Positions 24,516 through 34,392 of a stretch of 64,000 bases of DNA are shown in pieces (within the stretch, counting starts at the first letter, position 1; each line of letters begins with the position of its first letter). Under the pieces are notes generated by a model, which had not been told where the DNA came from, made no database searches, and was given only the letters and a program-made list of their open reading frames with translations. Origin of the DNA: Cytophagales bacterium (lineage in GTDB: Bacteria > Bacteroidota > Bacteroidia > Cytophagales > Cyclobacteriaceae). The translations under genes and the position numbers were made by a program. The stretch spans positions 46,608-110,607 of the forward strand of contig JADBYQ010000016.1 of assembly GCA_020402945.1 (NCBI GenBank), read 5' to 3'.

Positions 24516-24556
24516 CATGCCTACGTGCCGAAATGCCACTACGGCATGCAGGCATG
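24516..24556. repeat. Imperfect palindrome upstream of the esterase
   Basis: The arms CATGCCTACGTGCCG and CGGCATGCAGGCATG pair at 13 of 15 positions around an 11-base loop. It has no T-run, so it is not a terminator of the acetyltransferase. It could be a REP-like element or a binding site. Confidence 0.4.
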
Positions 24557-24582
24557 TGACCTTAAAAACTAAAAATTAACAC

Positions 24583-25490
24583 TTGAAATATTACGTTTTC
24601 TTACTTCTTCTACTTTCTTGCACAACTATGGAACCACAGATTACTGAGTTGTACGAAACAACGATCCCAAATTCGAAGGTGGATATTTCTGTAAATGAAA
24701 AATCGGAAGTTGGGGAAGATGGAATTTTACGAATCAGTAATGTAATAGAACCTACTCTCACTGTTTTTCAACCGGAGAATGGAAAAGGAAATGGCACGGC
24801 TGTCATCATTTGCCCTGGTGGTGGATATTCGATTTTAGCATCAGGTCATGAGGGCGCGGATGTGGCGAAAGAGTTTGTCAAGATGGGGTTACTGCATTTG
24901 TGTTAAAGTATCGTTTGCCTGACGTACGCCTTCAACTCAGCCCAGCGATCGCGCCACTTCAGGATGCGCAGCGCGCGATTCAATTGATACGAGAAAGAGC
25001 CAAGGATTGGAAAGTCGATCCAAAGAAGATCGGCATCCTGGGTTTTTCAGCGGGTGGACATTTAGCGAGCACAGCAGGTACAAAATTTGGCAAGCCTGTG
25101 ATTGAGAATAGTAAACAAACTAGTGTACGTCCTGATTTTATGGTTCTCATTTATCCTGTGATCAGTTCTGACACGGCTATTTATCATGGCGGTTCGTTTG
25201 AGAAGTTATTGGGAGTAGCTAATACGACCGAAACACGGTTGGAGTATTCAGGTGATAAACATGTTTCGAAAAATACACCACCAACCTTTCTAGTACATGC
25301 GTCTGATGACGGGGGCGTGAGCCCACTGAACAGCATTGTTTTTTATGAAGCGTTGCTGAAAAACAAAGTTCCTGCTGAGTTACATCTCTACCAACACGGA
25401 GGACATGGTTTTGGACTTATAAACCCAACTACTTCTGATCTGTGGATGGATCGATTGAAAAATTGGTTGAAAGCTAACAAATGGATTTAG
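24583..25490 (+). pseudogene. Alpha/beta hydrolase (acetyl esterase-like), frameshifted
   Basis: Two overlapping frames together encode one BD-FAE/acetylxylan esterase-like lipoprotein of about 302 residues. The first part (24583-24906) has a lipobox (LLLLSC) and the oxyanion motif ICPGGGYSILASGHEG. The second carries the nucleophile elbow GFSAGGH, the acid in VHASDDGG and the catalytic HGGHGFG. The frame breaks at the run of four G at 24885-24888: one more G would read MGVTAFVLKYRLP across the join. It is either a real single-base deletion or a sequencing error in a homopolymer. The start is TTG, supported by the signal peptide. Confidence 0.8.
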
Positions 25491-25509
25491 CATCGATGAA
25501 GGCTATCAA

Positions 25510-26880
25510 TTAATCTAACGTTTTTAGTATATCTCGCACAAAAGCATTCGTATCAAACTCACGCTTTTGGCTAAGCCCAAGCCGTACGATGACAACATCT
25601 TTTGAAGGCACCATCACCACATTCTGTCCTTCAAAGCCATCCATCAGGTACATATCGTTAGGCACATCAGGAAAACGTTTGTCATTTGGATTTTTCTTAT
25701 TTCCTGCATTAAGCCAGATTTGTGCGCCATACTCTCCTTGCGGGGCAGCATCCGCTGGTGTGGTCGAATATTTTACCCATCCCTCCGGCAGAATCCGTTC
25801 GTTATTCCAAACACCGTCATTCAAATACAATAAACCAAATCTCGCCCAGTCGCGGGCTGTGGCATAGCTGAAAGAAGAACCTATAAACGTTCCAGACGGA
25901 TCGGGCTCTATTGTCATGCTGTAAGTTCCGATCTTATTGAAAATTTCCCGATAAGGAAACACATGATAGTCGGCTTCGCCAATCGTTTGCTTGGTAATGC
26001 GGGAAATAATATTGGTAGTTCCACTGCTATAATACCATTTTGTATTGGGTGCTGTTTCTACTTTTGATGCAGCAGCAAATGCCCCGGCATCTTTTTTTCT
26101 GAAGAGCATATTTGTGGCAGTGCTGGCACCAGCGTAAATCTCTTGCCAGGCTAATCCGCTGCTGGCTTGCATTAAATTATTTAGCGAGATTTTATTTCTG
26201 TCATCGTTTGCCCATTCGGCAACGGGGGCAGTTGAGTCTATTTTTAGTTTACCCTGTTTCACCAACACACCTACAATTGCGTTGGTAATTGTTTTGGTCA
26301 TGCTCCAGCCAATCAGTTTGGTATGCTCGTTAAATCCTGCTGCATATTTTTCTGCGATGATCTGTCCGTGGTGAACAATTATTACTGCACGGGTGTTTAC
26401 TGGATTAGCTTTGTCCAATTCTACAAAAGCTGTTTCGACCACAGCATTTATTTTTTCAACTTTGTTGAAGAGCGAATCCGTTAGTTTGTTTCCATTTGGC
26501 CACGCCATTGAATCCTGATCTATCTGTGGTTTGCCAGGCAGGTTGATTGCTTGTTTGCGTAGTTCTTCTTCACTTATTTCAGAAACCAACGTGCAGCCTA
26601 ACCCTTTTCGATAGATTGCTTTACGTGTGCTCAATCCGAAAACGGAACTTGTAGCAGAAGAATCTTCATAGTGAATTTTCGGACTTCCCAGATTGATAAG
26701 TGAGGCACCTAATTCTTGGTCAATCACCTGCTGCGGATCGCGCCCGGCAACAAACACACACGAACATAGATTTTTTGCGCCATACCCGGCAATTATAGGA
26801 AGTGCTTGTGACAAATAGTAGCTTGCGTAACCAACAATTGCTATCACCAATAGCAATAGGGCTCTTTTAAAATTTTTCAT
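25510..26880 (-). CDS. Serine hydrolase of the beta-lactamase class C family
   Basis: A 456-residue exported or membrane-anchored protein (hydrophobic residues 7-26). The active-site motifs of the class C/esterase family are SMTK (Ser193-Lys196), YSS (Tyr284) and a late HFLP-region equivalent, in the arrangement seen in 6-aminohexanoate-dimer hydrolase-like enzymes. It should hydrolyse an amide or ester outside the cytoplasm. Its gene converges on the esterase pseudogene, 19 bases away, and precedes alkB-like downstream of a 10-base gap on the same strand, so it is probably translated from the same message. Confidence 0.88.
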   Translation of the reverse strand: MKNFKRALLLLVIAIVGYASYYLSQALPIIAGYGAKNLCSCVFVAGRDPQQVIDQELGASLINLGSPKIHYEDSSATSSVFGLSTRKAIYRKGLGCTLVSEISEEELRKQAINLPGKPQIDQDSMAWPNGNKLTDSLFNKVEKINAVVETAFVELDKANPVNTRAVIIVHHGQIIAEKYAAGFNEHTKLIGWSMTKTITNAIVGVLVKQGKLKIDSTAPVAEWANDDRNKISLNNLMQASSGLAWQEIYAGASTATNMLFRKKDAGAFAAASKVETAPNTKWYYSSGTTNIISRITKQTIGEADYHVFPYREIFNKIGTYSMTIEPDPSGTFIGSSFSYATARDWARFGLLYLNDGVWNNERILPEGWVKYSTTPADAAPQGEYGAQIWLNAGNKKNPNDKRFPDVPNDMYLMDGFEGQNVVMVPSKDVVIVRLGLSQKREFDTNAFVRDILKTLD

Positions 26881-26890
26881 CAGGAAGTTT

Positions 26891-27988
26891 TTAGGCGGCT
26901 GACTGTGGGAGGTAAACTTTTTCTTTCCACTCTTGTAATAGTGGGTTCATCTTTGCAAACCAAAGAGGAGGTAGAAGCGCAATCAATATCATCGTGGGGT
27001 ATCCGAAGGGTAGTTGCGGACTATCATCATAGTGATTCAATACTTGGTAGCGTTTGATCGCATTTGCATGATGATCGGAATGGCGCTGCAGTTGAAACAA
27101 GAAGAAGTTACTAACAAGGTGACTAGCGTTCCAGGAATGCAACGGATTGACTCGTTCATATTTCCCTTCCACACTTTGATTTCTTACGATGCCATAGTGT
27201 TCGATGTAATTGACGAGTTCGAGCAATGTAAACGCAAAAAAGCTCTGGGTAAAAAAGAAAACAGGAATTTCCCAAACGATTCTTCCTGTTGAAATAGTGC
27301 CGATGATGGTTAACGCAATACAAAAGAGAATTGGGAGAAGGGCAAACCAAATCATCTCGTTTTTCAAGCTCCATGTAGAAAAGCCTTTTCGATGTAAACT
27401 TTCTTTTTCCAGCTGCCAGGCATGTGCATATCCATGAAAAACGGAACGGAACCAGAACACATAAAAACTTTCATTGTGCCGTGAAGTGGCAGGGTCATCG
27501 GGTGTGGCCACTTGCACATGGTGACCGCGGTTGTGTTCAATGAAAAAGTGCATGTAGCAGACGGTCATCAAAATCAGCTTGCTGTAGAATTGCTCCAATT
27601 TTGATTTTTTATGCCCCAACTCATGTGCGACTGTGATGCCTATGCCACCTGTAACCAAACTAAACCCTATTACGAACCCAACCCATTCAAGGGTTGTTGT
27701 AAGCCGCCCAGTTGTAACGGCAAAAGCTCCCCACACCACGAAAGCTACTTGCACGAAAGTCCAGATATAGGTAACGAAGCGGTAATAAAATTCGTCACCC
27801 ACTACTTTGGCTTCTGTTTCTTCGATGTTTTCTTTGTCGATACCGGTGAAGTGATCAATCACCGTGATAAATCCGAACACAAAAACGAGAGCCAAAAAAT
27901 TCCAACCTCCACCGGCATAGAAACCGATCATCACCAATGTCGGAAGAACAAAAGCCGTAAAGAATCCAATTTTTCGTAGTGTTTTCAT
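26891..27988 (-). CDS. alkB: AlkB-type alkane 1-monooxygenase
   Basis: A 365-residue integral membrane di-iron monooxygenase. The eight-histidine arrangement is complete: HELGHKKSKLEQ (near 125), EHNRGHHVQVA (near 154), NYIEHYGI (near 264) and QRHSDHHANA (near 306). Six hydrophobic segments flank these sites. AlkB hydroxylates the terminal carbon of n-alkanes, with electrons from rubredoxin; no rubredoxin gene is next to it. Related hydroxylases act on fatty acids. The ATG at 27988 is preceded by an AT-rich region. The serine hydrolase follows ten bases downstream. Confidence 0.92.
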   Translation of the reverse strand: MKTLRKIGFFTAFVLPTLVMIGFYAGGGWNFLALVFVFGFITVIDHFTGIDKENIEETEAKVVGDEFYYRFVTYIWTFVQVAFVVWGAFAVTTGRLTTTLEWVGFVIGFSLVTGGIGITVAHELGHKKSKLEQFYSKLILMTVCYMHFFIEHNRGHHVQVATPDDPATSRHNESFYVFWFRSVFHGYAHAWQLEKESLHRKGFSTWSLKNEMIWFALLPILFCIALTIIGTISTGRIVWEIPVFFFTQSFFAFTLLELVNYIEHYGIVRNQSVEGKYERVNPLHSWNASHLVSNFFLFQLQRHSDHHANAIKRYQVLNHYDDSPQLPFGYPTMILIALLPPLWFAKMNPLLQEWKEKVYLPQSAA

Positions 27989-28094
27989 GCTTATTTCAAA
28001 ATACTAAAATACAAAAAAAACCGAATGGGGTATGGGCATTGATGGTTTTAGCCCTGTACCAAAAGACTAAAATCTTCCTTTTCGTTTCTATTAA

Positions 28095-29459
28095 TTAGTT
28101 ATCCGATAAATAGTTAAGTAATTGTGTGTTCGCTGGATGAGGAAGAAATGTATCAAACTCAAACACGTAGCCTTCCGGATCGTATCCGGAAAAGGTATGA
28201 AAACGTGGGTCAGTGGTAACTACCGTGCTATCAGCCCTGAAGATGAGGATTCGATTCTTTTTAGCATAGGTAAACCAGCCTTCGAGGTCGTTCATAACGA
28301 ACGACACATCAACGGCTTTTTTTTCAGTGAAATGATGCATACCTCTTCGCTCGTCTACTAATCCGATGTAGCCACTTTTTGAGCTTTGATATACTTTTGC
28401 CCAACCTTGATCAACCACTCGCGTGAGGCCGAGCGTCTGTTGGTAAAACCGTTCCATAGCCACCATGTCTTTGTAATACAACCACGTAATGGTTGCTTTA
28501 AACCCTAAACCTTGCGATGGTGTTGTTGCAGAGATCGTCTTTAATAAATTCAATTGAGGTAAAAAATCTTCATTCTCAACATCCGGGTTAAAGCGTTCGA
28601 ATTCTAACAGATACCCTTCGGGATCAATGACCACAAAGCCATCGTGGGGTCGATTGGGTTTTAGGTTGTACTCATATTTGAATGGAGTGTTTGTTGTTTT
28701 TAAGTAGGTGTACCATTCATCTAATTGATCGGTCAACAGTGCCAATGCAACCGTTTTTGGTTCCTCGGCTTTGTGCATACTGCTTGCTGCATCAGATAGT
28801 ACCAGATAGGAATCAGAAGTCATGCGGAACACCTTCGAAGTTTTGTAGTCAGCTACCATTTCCATGCCCAGCGTTTTTGCATAAAATTCAGTTGCTGTTG
28901 GAAGATCGTTGTAGTACAAATAGAGATTGGATGCCCTTATTCCAAAATCAGGAAGTGTGCGAAAAGAAGTATTGCTAGCCAACAACTGGTTAATTCTTTG
29001 AGTGGGATAGCTCAGCAATCTTCCCATTCGCCTCGCTATTTCCTCGCGTGCTTTTCCTTGGTATAGCCCTTCGGCTTCCAGTTTTTTCTTATCGTTTTTT
29101 AGCTGGAGATATTCGTCTTTGGTTGTGCCGCGATAGATGATCAACACTTCTTTCCCTTTTGTTTTTTCGATTGAGAATAAATCTGTTTCTACAAATTGCG
29201 GCTCTCGGTAGACTTGTACACCATAGCCCGCGGCTATTTGCTCTGCTTTGGCAAAAATGGAATTCATTTCTGATGAAGTCATAGGAGCGCTAAGTCCTAT
29301 TTTTTTTACCCCCGCTTCAACCATTTCACTGATAGCAGCAATCTCGCCAAGGGTACGTACATTCTTTTCTGTTGAAGAAGTTGTGCAACCGTTGATAAAA
29401 ATCAATGCGCTAACAATTTGCAAAAATTGCCAGTTTGATTTATTTGAAATGCGAATCAT
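28095..29459 (-). CDS. Lipoprotein with two VOC (glyoxalase-like) domains
   Basis: A 454-residue lipoprotein (lipobox INGC near residue 25). An unrecognised region of about 150 residues is followed by two tandem VOC/glyoxalase-like units: the first (about 178-290) with LYLYYNDLPTATEFYAKTLGM and IDPEGYLLEFERF, the second (about 322-440) with WLYYKDMVAMERFYQQTLGL and YDPEGYVFEFDTF. Each PEGYxxEF carries the metal-ligand Glu. The reaction is unknown. The gene for an amidase lipoprotein lies upstream, 22 bases away on the same strand. Confidence 0.82.
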   Translation of the reverse strand: MIRISNKSNWQFLQIVSALIFINGCTTSSTEKNVRTLGEIAAISEMVEAGVKKIGLSAPMTSSEMNSIFAKAEQIAAGYGVQVYREPQFVETDLFSIEKTKGKEVLIIYRGTTKDEYLQLKNDKKKLEAEGLYQGKAREEIARRMGRLLSYPTQRINQLLASNTSFRTLPDFGIRASNLYLYYNDLPTATEFYAKTLGMEMVADYKTSKVFRMTSDSYLVLSDAASSMHKAEEPKTVALALLTDQLDEWYTYLKTTNTPFKYEYNLKPNRPHDGFVVIDPEGYLLEFERFNPDVENEDFLPQLNLLKTISATTPSQGLGFKATITWLYYKDMVAMERFYQQTLGLTRVVDQGWAKVYQSSKSGYIGLVDERRGMHHFTEKKAVDVSFVMNDLEGWFTYAKKNRILIFRADSTVVTTDPRFHTFSGYDPEGYVFEFDTFLPHPANTQLLNYLSDN

Positions 29460-29481
29460 AATTTAAAAACTAAAAAACTGA

Positions 29482-31059
29482 CTAATTGGACGGAATGTAC
29501 TTAGGCGCTTTTCGATGCTTTGTACTTTGCTCATATCCGTATGCGATCTCCAACAAAAGTGATTCCGTCCAAGCGGTACTAAAAAAGGAGATACCCACTG
29601 GCAACTCGTCAATGAAACCCATAGGAACCGTGATCGAGGGGTAGCCCGAAATGGCAGCCATAGAAGAACTTCCCCCAATAAAATGATCGCCATCGATTAA
29701 ATCTGTTTTCCAAGCCGGTGATCCAGTTGGGGCAATCAACGCATCCAAAGAATTTTCCTTTAACAATTTGTCTATGCCATTTTCACGAGTGGCTTTCCAC
29801 ATGAGTGCCAGTGCATCGACATATTCTTTGGTGGTGAGATCACCTTTGGCAGCTGCCATTTCTAGAAGTTTCTGATCAAAGTAGCGAAGCTCGATGGAAT
29901 CTTTTTTATTAAACTCGATCAATTCCTTTAGATTTTTTACTAGTGTCTTTTCGCCCAAGCTTGCAAAGTACTTCGTAAGTCCATCGTTGAATTCGTAGAG
30001 CAACACTTGAAAAGAAGAACCATTGGCTGCACGATCCATGCTAAAGTCAAGTTCTATAATTTCTGCGCCCTGACTTTTCAACTGTGCAACAGCTTGCTTC
30101 ATTAAGGTATCCACTTTTGCATGATAGCCGAGGCTGCTTTTCAACAATCCCAATCGCTTTCCTTTTAATCCGTCTTTTTTCAGAGATTTGGTATAGTCTG
30201 TAAGGTATTTTCCTGCAGAGGCCAGTGTTTTACTATCCGATGAATCTACGCCCACCAACACGCCAAGGCTGACAGCAACATCTTCCACTGAGCGTGCCAT
30301 TGGCCCGGGTGTATCTTGTGTAAATGATATTGGAATAATACCACTTCGGCTTAGCAAACCCACTGTTGGCTTCAGTCCTACGAGGCCATTGTTATTGGAT
30401 GGACAAACAATAGATCCATTTGTTTCTGTGCCAATTGCAAACGCAGCCAGGCTAGCAGCAATGGAGGCACCCGATCCGGCACTGGAGCCACAAGGATTGC
30501 GATCAAGTACATAAGGATTTTTTGTTTGACCTCCTACACCGCTCCATCCACTTGATGACATATCTCCCCTGAAATTGGCCCACTCGCTAAGGTTTGCTTT
30601 AGCGATAATAATGGCACCAGCATTTTTCAGTTGAGTGGTAATATAGCTGTCTTTTGGTGGATAAGAGTTTCGCAACACAGTAGCCCCTGCTGTGGTGGGC
30701 AGGTCTTGCGTATCAATATTGTCTTTAAGGATTACGGGAATTCCATGGAGTGGCCCACGTATTTTTCCTTCTTTCCGTTCTTTGTCTAATTCCTTTGCCA
30801 GTTCAATGGCTTTAGGATTAACAAACAAAATTGAATTAATACCCGGTCCTTTTTTATCAATCGCTTCGATCCTGGCCAGGTAGTCTTTCACCACTTGCTC
30901 CGCTGTAAAGGTTCCTTTGGTGTAACCGTCTTGCAGTTGCAGGACAGTGATTTCTTCCAGGTAGTCAGCGGTGGCTTTGGTTTCTTCTCTTTTTTGCTCG
31001 CATGAAGCGATCACAATAAAAAGAAAGAACAATAGGAGGGGCTTAGTTATTTTTTGCAT
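29482..31059 (-). CDS. Amidase signature family lipoprotein
   Basis: A 525-residue amidase with a lipobox (IASC, Cys20), so it is anchored outside the membrane. The Ser-cisSer-Lys triad of the amidase signature family is present: Lys112 in VILKDNIDT, cisSer192 in CGSSAGSGAS and the nucleophile Ser216 in ETNGSIVCPS. It should hydrolyse an amide of unknown identity; related proteins act on fatty acid amides, peptides or wall components. It begins the transcript that continues into the VOC lipoprotein. Confidence 0.9.
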   Translation of the reverse strand: MQKITKPLLLFFLFIVIASCEQKREETKATADYLEEITVLQLQDGYTKGTFTAEQVVKDYLARIEAIDKKGPGINSILFVNPKAIELAKELDKERKEGKIRGPLHGIPVILKDNIDTQDLPTTAGATVLRNSYPPKDSYITTQLKNAGAIIIAKANLSEWANFRGDMSSSGWSGVGGQTKNPYVLDRNPCGSSAGSGASIAASLAAFAIGTETNGSIVCPSNNNGLVGLKPTVGLLSRSGIIPISFTQDTPGPMARSVEDVAVSLGVLVGVDSSDSKTLASAGKYLTDYTKSLKKDGLKGKRLGLLKSSLGYHAKVDTLMKQAVAQLKSQGAEIIELDFSMDRAANGSSFQVLLYEFNDGLTKYFASLGEKTLVKNLKELIEFNKKDSIELRYFDQKLLEMAAAKGDLTTKEYVDALALMWKATRENGIDKLLKENSLDALIAPTGSPAWKTDLIDGDHFIGGSSSMAAISGYPSITVPMGFIDELPVGISFFSTAWTESLLLEIAYGYEQSTKHRKAPKYIPSN

Positions 31060-31183
31060 GTCTGAGACTTTTTGTATTTAGCGAAAGATAACGAAAATGC
31101 ATAGCTGCGCGCAGGGAATTTGATATTTGGAAAGGTATTTAGCCTTCATTTAAATTATCGTTTTAACTCTGGAAAATAAAATA

Positions 31184-31210
31184 CCCTTGTTGATTTCCCG
31201 TCAACAAGGG
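31184..31210 (-). terminator. Intrinsic terminator after the DUF2911 gene
   Basis: A perfect 10-bp stem CCCTTGTTGA with TCAACAAGGG, loop of seven, is followed on the minus strand by TATTTTATTTTCC. It lies 24 bases after the end of the DUF2911/TPR gene and before the amidase gene. Confidence 0.8.
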
Positions 31211-31234
31211 CGAGTTAATGGCTTTCACAAAAAC

Positions 31235-32359
31235 CTACAGCGGCTTGCCTGACTCCAGTGTTTTGATCGCCTGCTCAATCAATTTTTTAGTTTCTGGATT
31301 TGGCGCTTGAGCCAGTGCAAGCTTGGCATGTTCTAGTGCTTTTTTCAAGTCACCCATTGCAGAATAGCCGCGCATCATTCCTCCATTAGTCGGCCATATG
31401 CCTTTATTCTTTTTGTAGTTCTTCTCAAAAATGGCCATGGCTTCTTTTACTTTTTTCTCAGCGAGCAATTGACGACCGTAAACATGCATCTCCATGGCAC
31501 TGGCATTGAGCAATGCTTCTTGCATCATTTGCTCTGCTTCTTCTTTCTTGTTTAATTTTCCGAGCAAGCCGGCCTTTGTTGAAAGTGCGTTGAACGTTTT
31601 GACACCACCCATGCTTGGATCTACCGCCACATTGATCCATGCTAACGCTTCTTCGTAGTTAACGTTGTTTCGTAAGCACCACGCGGCAGCCGCCTCCAGG
31701 CTTGGTGGATCAAAACCTAATGCACCGCTCATTTGAGAACGGATAGATGCCAACGTATTTTTTGTTAAATCAGTTTCTACCTTAAATGGAATTCTCCAAT
31801 GTTCCCACTCTAGGGCAACCTCCACCGCTCGGTCGGTTTGATTAGAGAAAACAAAGTCCAGTCGTTCCTTGCTTTCCTTCATCTCTTTTTGCTGACGTGT
31901 ACCAATTCGTGCGACATCCATTTCACTTTTGTAAAAATAACTTCCCCAGCCTGCCGTGTTCTTGTTAAAAATGAGAGTACTTGAGTCTGCATACAGCGCG
32001 ATGAAGAACCCATATTTGCCGGCAGCCAATGGCTTGCCATTAATCGTAACGTCAGTTGAGAACGAGATTGTTGTGCTTTCATTCGCTCCGGCTCTCCACG
32101 GGGAAGCAACAAATGACCCAAAACCTAATACTGTAAAGCCATAGGGTGCAACGCCCGTTCCCCAGATCGCTCCTTCGCGCCCGCGTACGGCCGGAGCAAA
32201 CCAGTTAATTTCAATATCTGTCATCCCCACTCGGGTCCCTGTTTTTCGCTTTAGATTTACTCCGTCATCAGGCAGTTGTAATTGTTGCCCAAATGAATTG
32301 AGGTGGATCAATCCTACCAGGCCAACGAGCAATAAGCAATTGGTAACTTTGATTTTCAT
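31235..32359 (-). CDS. DUF2911 domain protein with TPR-like C-terminus
   Basis: A 374-residue secreted protein. A signal peptide (residues 1-24, ending SFGQ) is followed by DUF2911 (about 40-190), recognised by INWFAPAVRGREGAIWG, PWRAGANESTTI and LAAGKYGFF. The C-terminal half is helical with TPR-like repeats (about 225-370; EEALAWINVAVD, ALEHAKLALAQAPN). Function is unknown; DUF2911 proteins are periplasmic or outer-membrane-facing in Bacteroidota. It has its own terminator and lies alone between the amidase gene and a 191-base gap. Confidence 0.87.
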   Translation of the reverse strand: MKIKVTNCLLLVGLVGLIHLNSFGQQLQLPDDGVNLKRKTGTRVGMTDIEINWFAPAVRGREGAIWGTGVAPYGFTVLGFGSFVASPWRAGANESTTISFSTDVTINGKPLAAGKYGFFIALYADSSTLIFNKNTAGWGSYFYKSEMDVARIGTRQQKEMKESKERLDFVFSNQTDRAVEVALEWEHWRIPFKVETDLTKNTLASIRSQMSGALGFDPPSLEAAAAWCLRNNVNYEEALAWINVAVDPSMGGVKTFNALSTKAGLLGKLNKKEEAEQMMQEALLNASAMEMHVYGRQLLAEKKVKEAMAIFEKNYKKNKGIWPTNGGMMRGYSAMGDLKKALEHAKLALAQAPNPETKKLIEQAIKTLESGKPL

Positions 32360-32550
32360 AATAGTATGATTTAGTGGATGGATAATTTACAGGTGATCTG
32401 GGTATACGTCTATGGTGAAAAAACGGACGTTTAAAATCAAAAAAATTGACGGACGGTTTTTTTTATTTGTGGGGCGTATACGAAAGCATCGAAATTTGCC
32501 TGCATGAATGGGTGCTTGCACAAAGTCAAGCAACTCGTTAGCTTAGAGGC

Positions 32551-33228
32551 ATGGATGAATTGATCGATTACCTTCAACGAACTATTGCTGATGAAATCCT
32601 TTCAAAGGAGGAAAAGCGAACTCTCAAATCGATGGTGGAGGAAAGAGCATTGGATATAAATCAATTGAACACGCTGCGCGGCAAAGTATTTGAATTGGCC
32701 AATGCAAAGATCACTCCCGCCAACTATCCATTTATTATGGATTGGATAAAAACAGCAACCAGTGCATTGGTGCTACCAACAACTTCAACTACTGATGCTT
32801 TTTTTAGCCCGGGCGATGCATGTCGCAATACAATCATCCAGCGCATTGACGGTGCGATCAAACAATTGCAAATTTGTGTATTTACCATTAGTGACGATAG
32901 CATCACCAAGAGCCTGCTGGCGGCCCATCGAAGAAAAATCCAGATCAAGGTGATTACAGACAATGACAAAAGTTTAGACCAGGGTTCTGATATCGAGCAA
33001 CTGGCGCGAGCGGGCATACCTGTTAAAATGGACGTCTCTTCAAATCACATGCACCATAAATTCATGATTGCGGATATGCATACGTTGATTACAGGTAGTT
33101 ACAACTGGACATTAAGCGCGGCCAAGTACAATCATGAAAATATTTTGTTGACGCGAGAGGCAAACGTAATCAAATCATTTTCCAACGAATTTGATAAGTT
33201 GTGGAATGAAATGAAAAATATCGATTAG
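32551..33228 (+). CDS. Phospholipase D-like domain protein with one HKD motif
   Basis: A 225-residue protein. The first 80 residues are helical and hydrophilic. Residues 85-220 form a phospholipase D fold with a single HKD motif (MHHKFMIAD, then GSYNWT), as in nuclease- and bacterial endonuclease-like members that work as dimers. There is no signal peptide, so it probably acts on nucleic acid in the cytoplasm. It converges on the unknown gene at 33249. No partner is recognisable in the neighbourhood. Confidence 0.82.
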   Translation: MDELIDYLQRTIADEILSKEEKRTLKSMVEERALDINQLNTLRGKVFELANAKITPANYPFIMDWIKTATSALVLPTTSTTDAFFSPGDACRNTIIQRIDGAIKQLQICVFTISDDSITKSLLAAHRRKIQIKVITDNDKSLDQGSDIEQLARAGIPVKMDVSSNHMHHKFMIADMHTLITGSYNWTLSAAKYNHENILLTREANVIKSFSNEFDKLWNEMKNID

Positions 33229-33248
33229 TGGGAACTGCTTTATGTATT

Positions 33249-34220
33249 TTACCCAAAAAGGTCCAATTGCCTTTTGCTCACGACCGCTTGCTTTTGTTTT
33301 TGCTTAGCCTCAGGCGTTTCGATTATTTTTCCATTTTCAGAATAACTGGCAACGCCAAGAATGTTGTATCCCATAATTTTTTCCACACCAACACCGTTTA
33401 TCTTCTTTTCTATTTGCAATGTGCATGAAATAGTTGAGCCACTCTTGAATTCTACCTTACCAGATTGCACAAGGGTCATAAAGTCATCTGACTTCATCAC
33501 AAAAGAAATAGGCTCACCTTTGTACATACCTCTCCATTTGTGTTTGCCTTTCATCAATACTGGCGATATGATTTCAATCTCTGCGTTCTCAATCACTTGC
33601 GGAGCTACCGTATTTGAACTAACAATAAATGCCTTAAACTCTTCCCTAGCTACCAATTGCTCTTCTGTGATGGGTTTCTTGGTTTCATCAGTCAACGCTA
33701 CAGAGATGCTTTTCACTTTTTGATATTTGCGTAGCAAATCATAAAAGGTCGATCTGCGTTTCTTTACCACACTGCTTTGATCTAGTGACGGCAACAGGTT
33801 GGCGAACTCGATCTTCAACACATGAATGTCTTTTTGAAGCTGTTCCTTTCGGGCTTCTTCGGATACTTTATCGGCAAGCGAATCCAAAAGGGCATTGCCC
33901 ATCTCACTCATTGATTTTTGGCCTGGCGTAACAACACATGCGGCCACCACCGTATTGACCAATGCGATTTTAGCTGGGGCTGTTTTTTTGGGAGATTTTG
34001 CTGTTATAGTTAGCCAACTTTTTAACCCGCCCTTGCCCGAAGGTTCGGTCTCCATTTTTATGTTCACCCCACAGATTTTTGCCACTGCTTTCGTCAACTC
34101 AAGTAGTTCACGCTCGCACTTGTTGTGGATCAGGGCGTCCATCGTATGTGATTTATCGCTAAACCAATAGTGAAATTGTAGTTTGAAGGTTATTCTATGC
34201 GAATCTCCGGCATTGGCCAT
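33249..34220 (-). CDS. Protein of unknown function (323 aa)
   Basis: A 323-residue soluble protein I cannot assign. Visible features are an N-terminal segment with HRITFKLQFHYWFSDKSHTMDA, a Lys-rich linker (KSPKKTAPAK), a charged helical region (about 125-180) and a C-terminal beta-rich part with KGKHKWRGMYKGEPISFVMKSDD and TISCTLQIEKK. It has no signal peptide or membrane segment. The coding frame is long and complete, and it converges with the PLD-like gene. It could be an accessory or defence-type gene, but nothing in the sequence proves it. Confidence 0.6.
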   Translation of the reverse strand: MANAGDSHRITFKLQFHYWFSDKSHTMDALIHNKCERELLELTKAVAKICGVNIKMETEPSGKGGLKSWLTITAKSPKKTAPAKIALVNTVVAACVVTPGQKSMSEMGNALLDSLADKVSEEARKEQLQKDIHVLKIEFANLLPSLDQSSVVKKRRSTFYDLLRKYQKVKSISVALTDETKKPITEEQLVAREEFKAFIVSSNTVAPQVIENAEIEIISPVLMKGKHKWRGMYKGEPISFVMKSDDFMTLVQSGKVEFKSGSTISCTLQIEKKINGVGVEKIMGYNILGVASYSENGKIIETPEAKQKQKQAVVSKRQLDLFG

Positions 34221-34392
34221 TATTTCAACGGTTCGTTAAAAAGGGCTGCCAAAGTATTGAATTCCTGTTGTAATTAAAATAGAAGGGGGGTGAGAGAAGG
34301 TTGGAGGAAAGAGTTCCTTGCCCATGCCAAGACTTGCAAAGTATTGATTACTGGGTAATTTGAAACCGGCTAGCTTGAAAGAGCTTACAAAG

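Noticed and set aside
24583..24906. Treating the two esterase parts as separate genes
   Set aside because: Motif order and the exact junction at the G-run show a single frameshifted gene.
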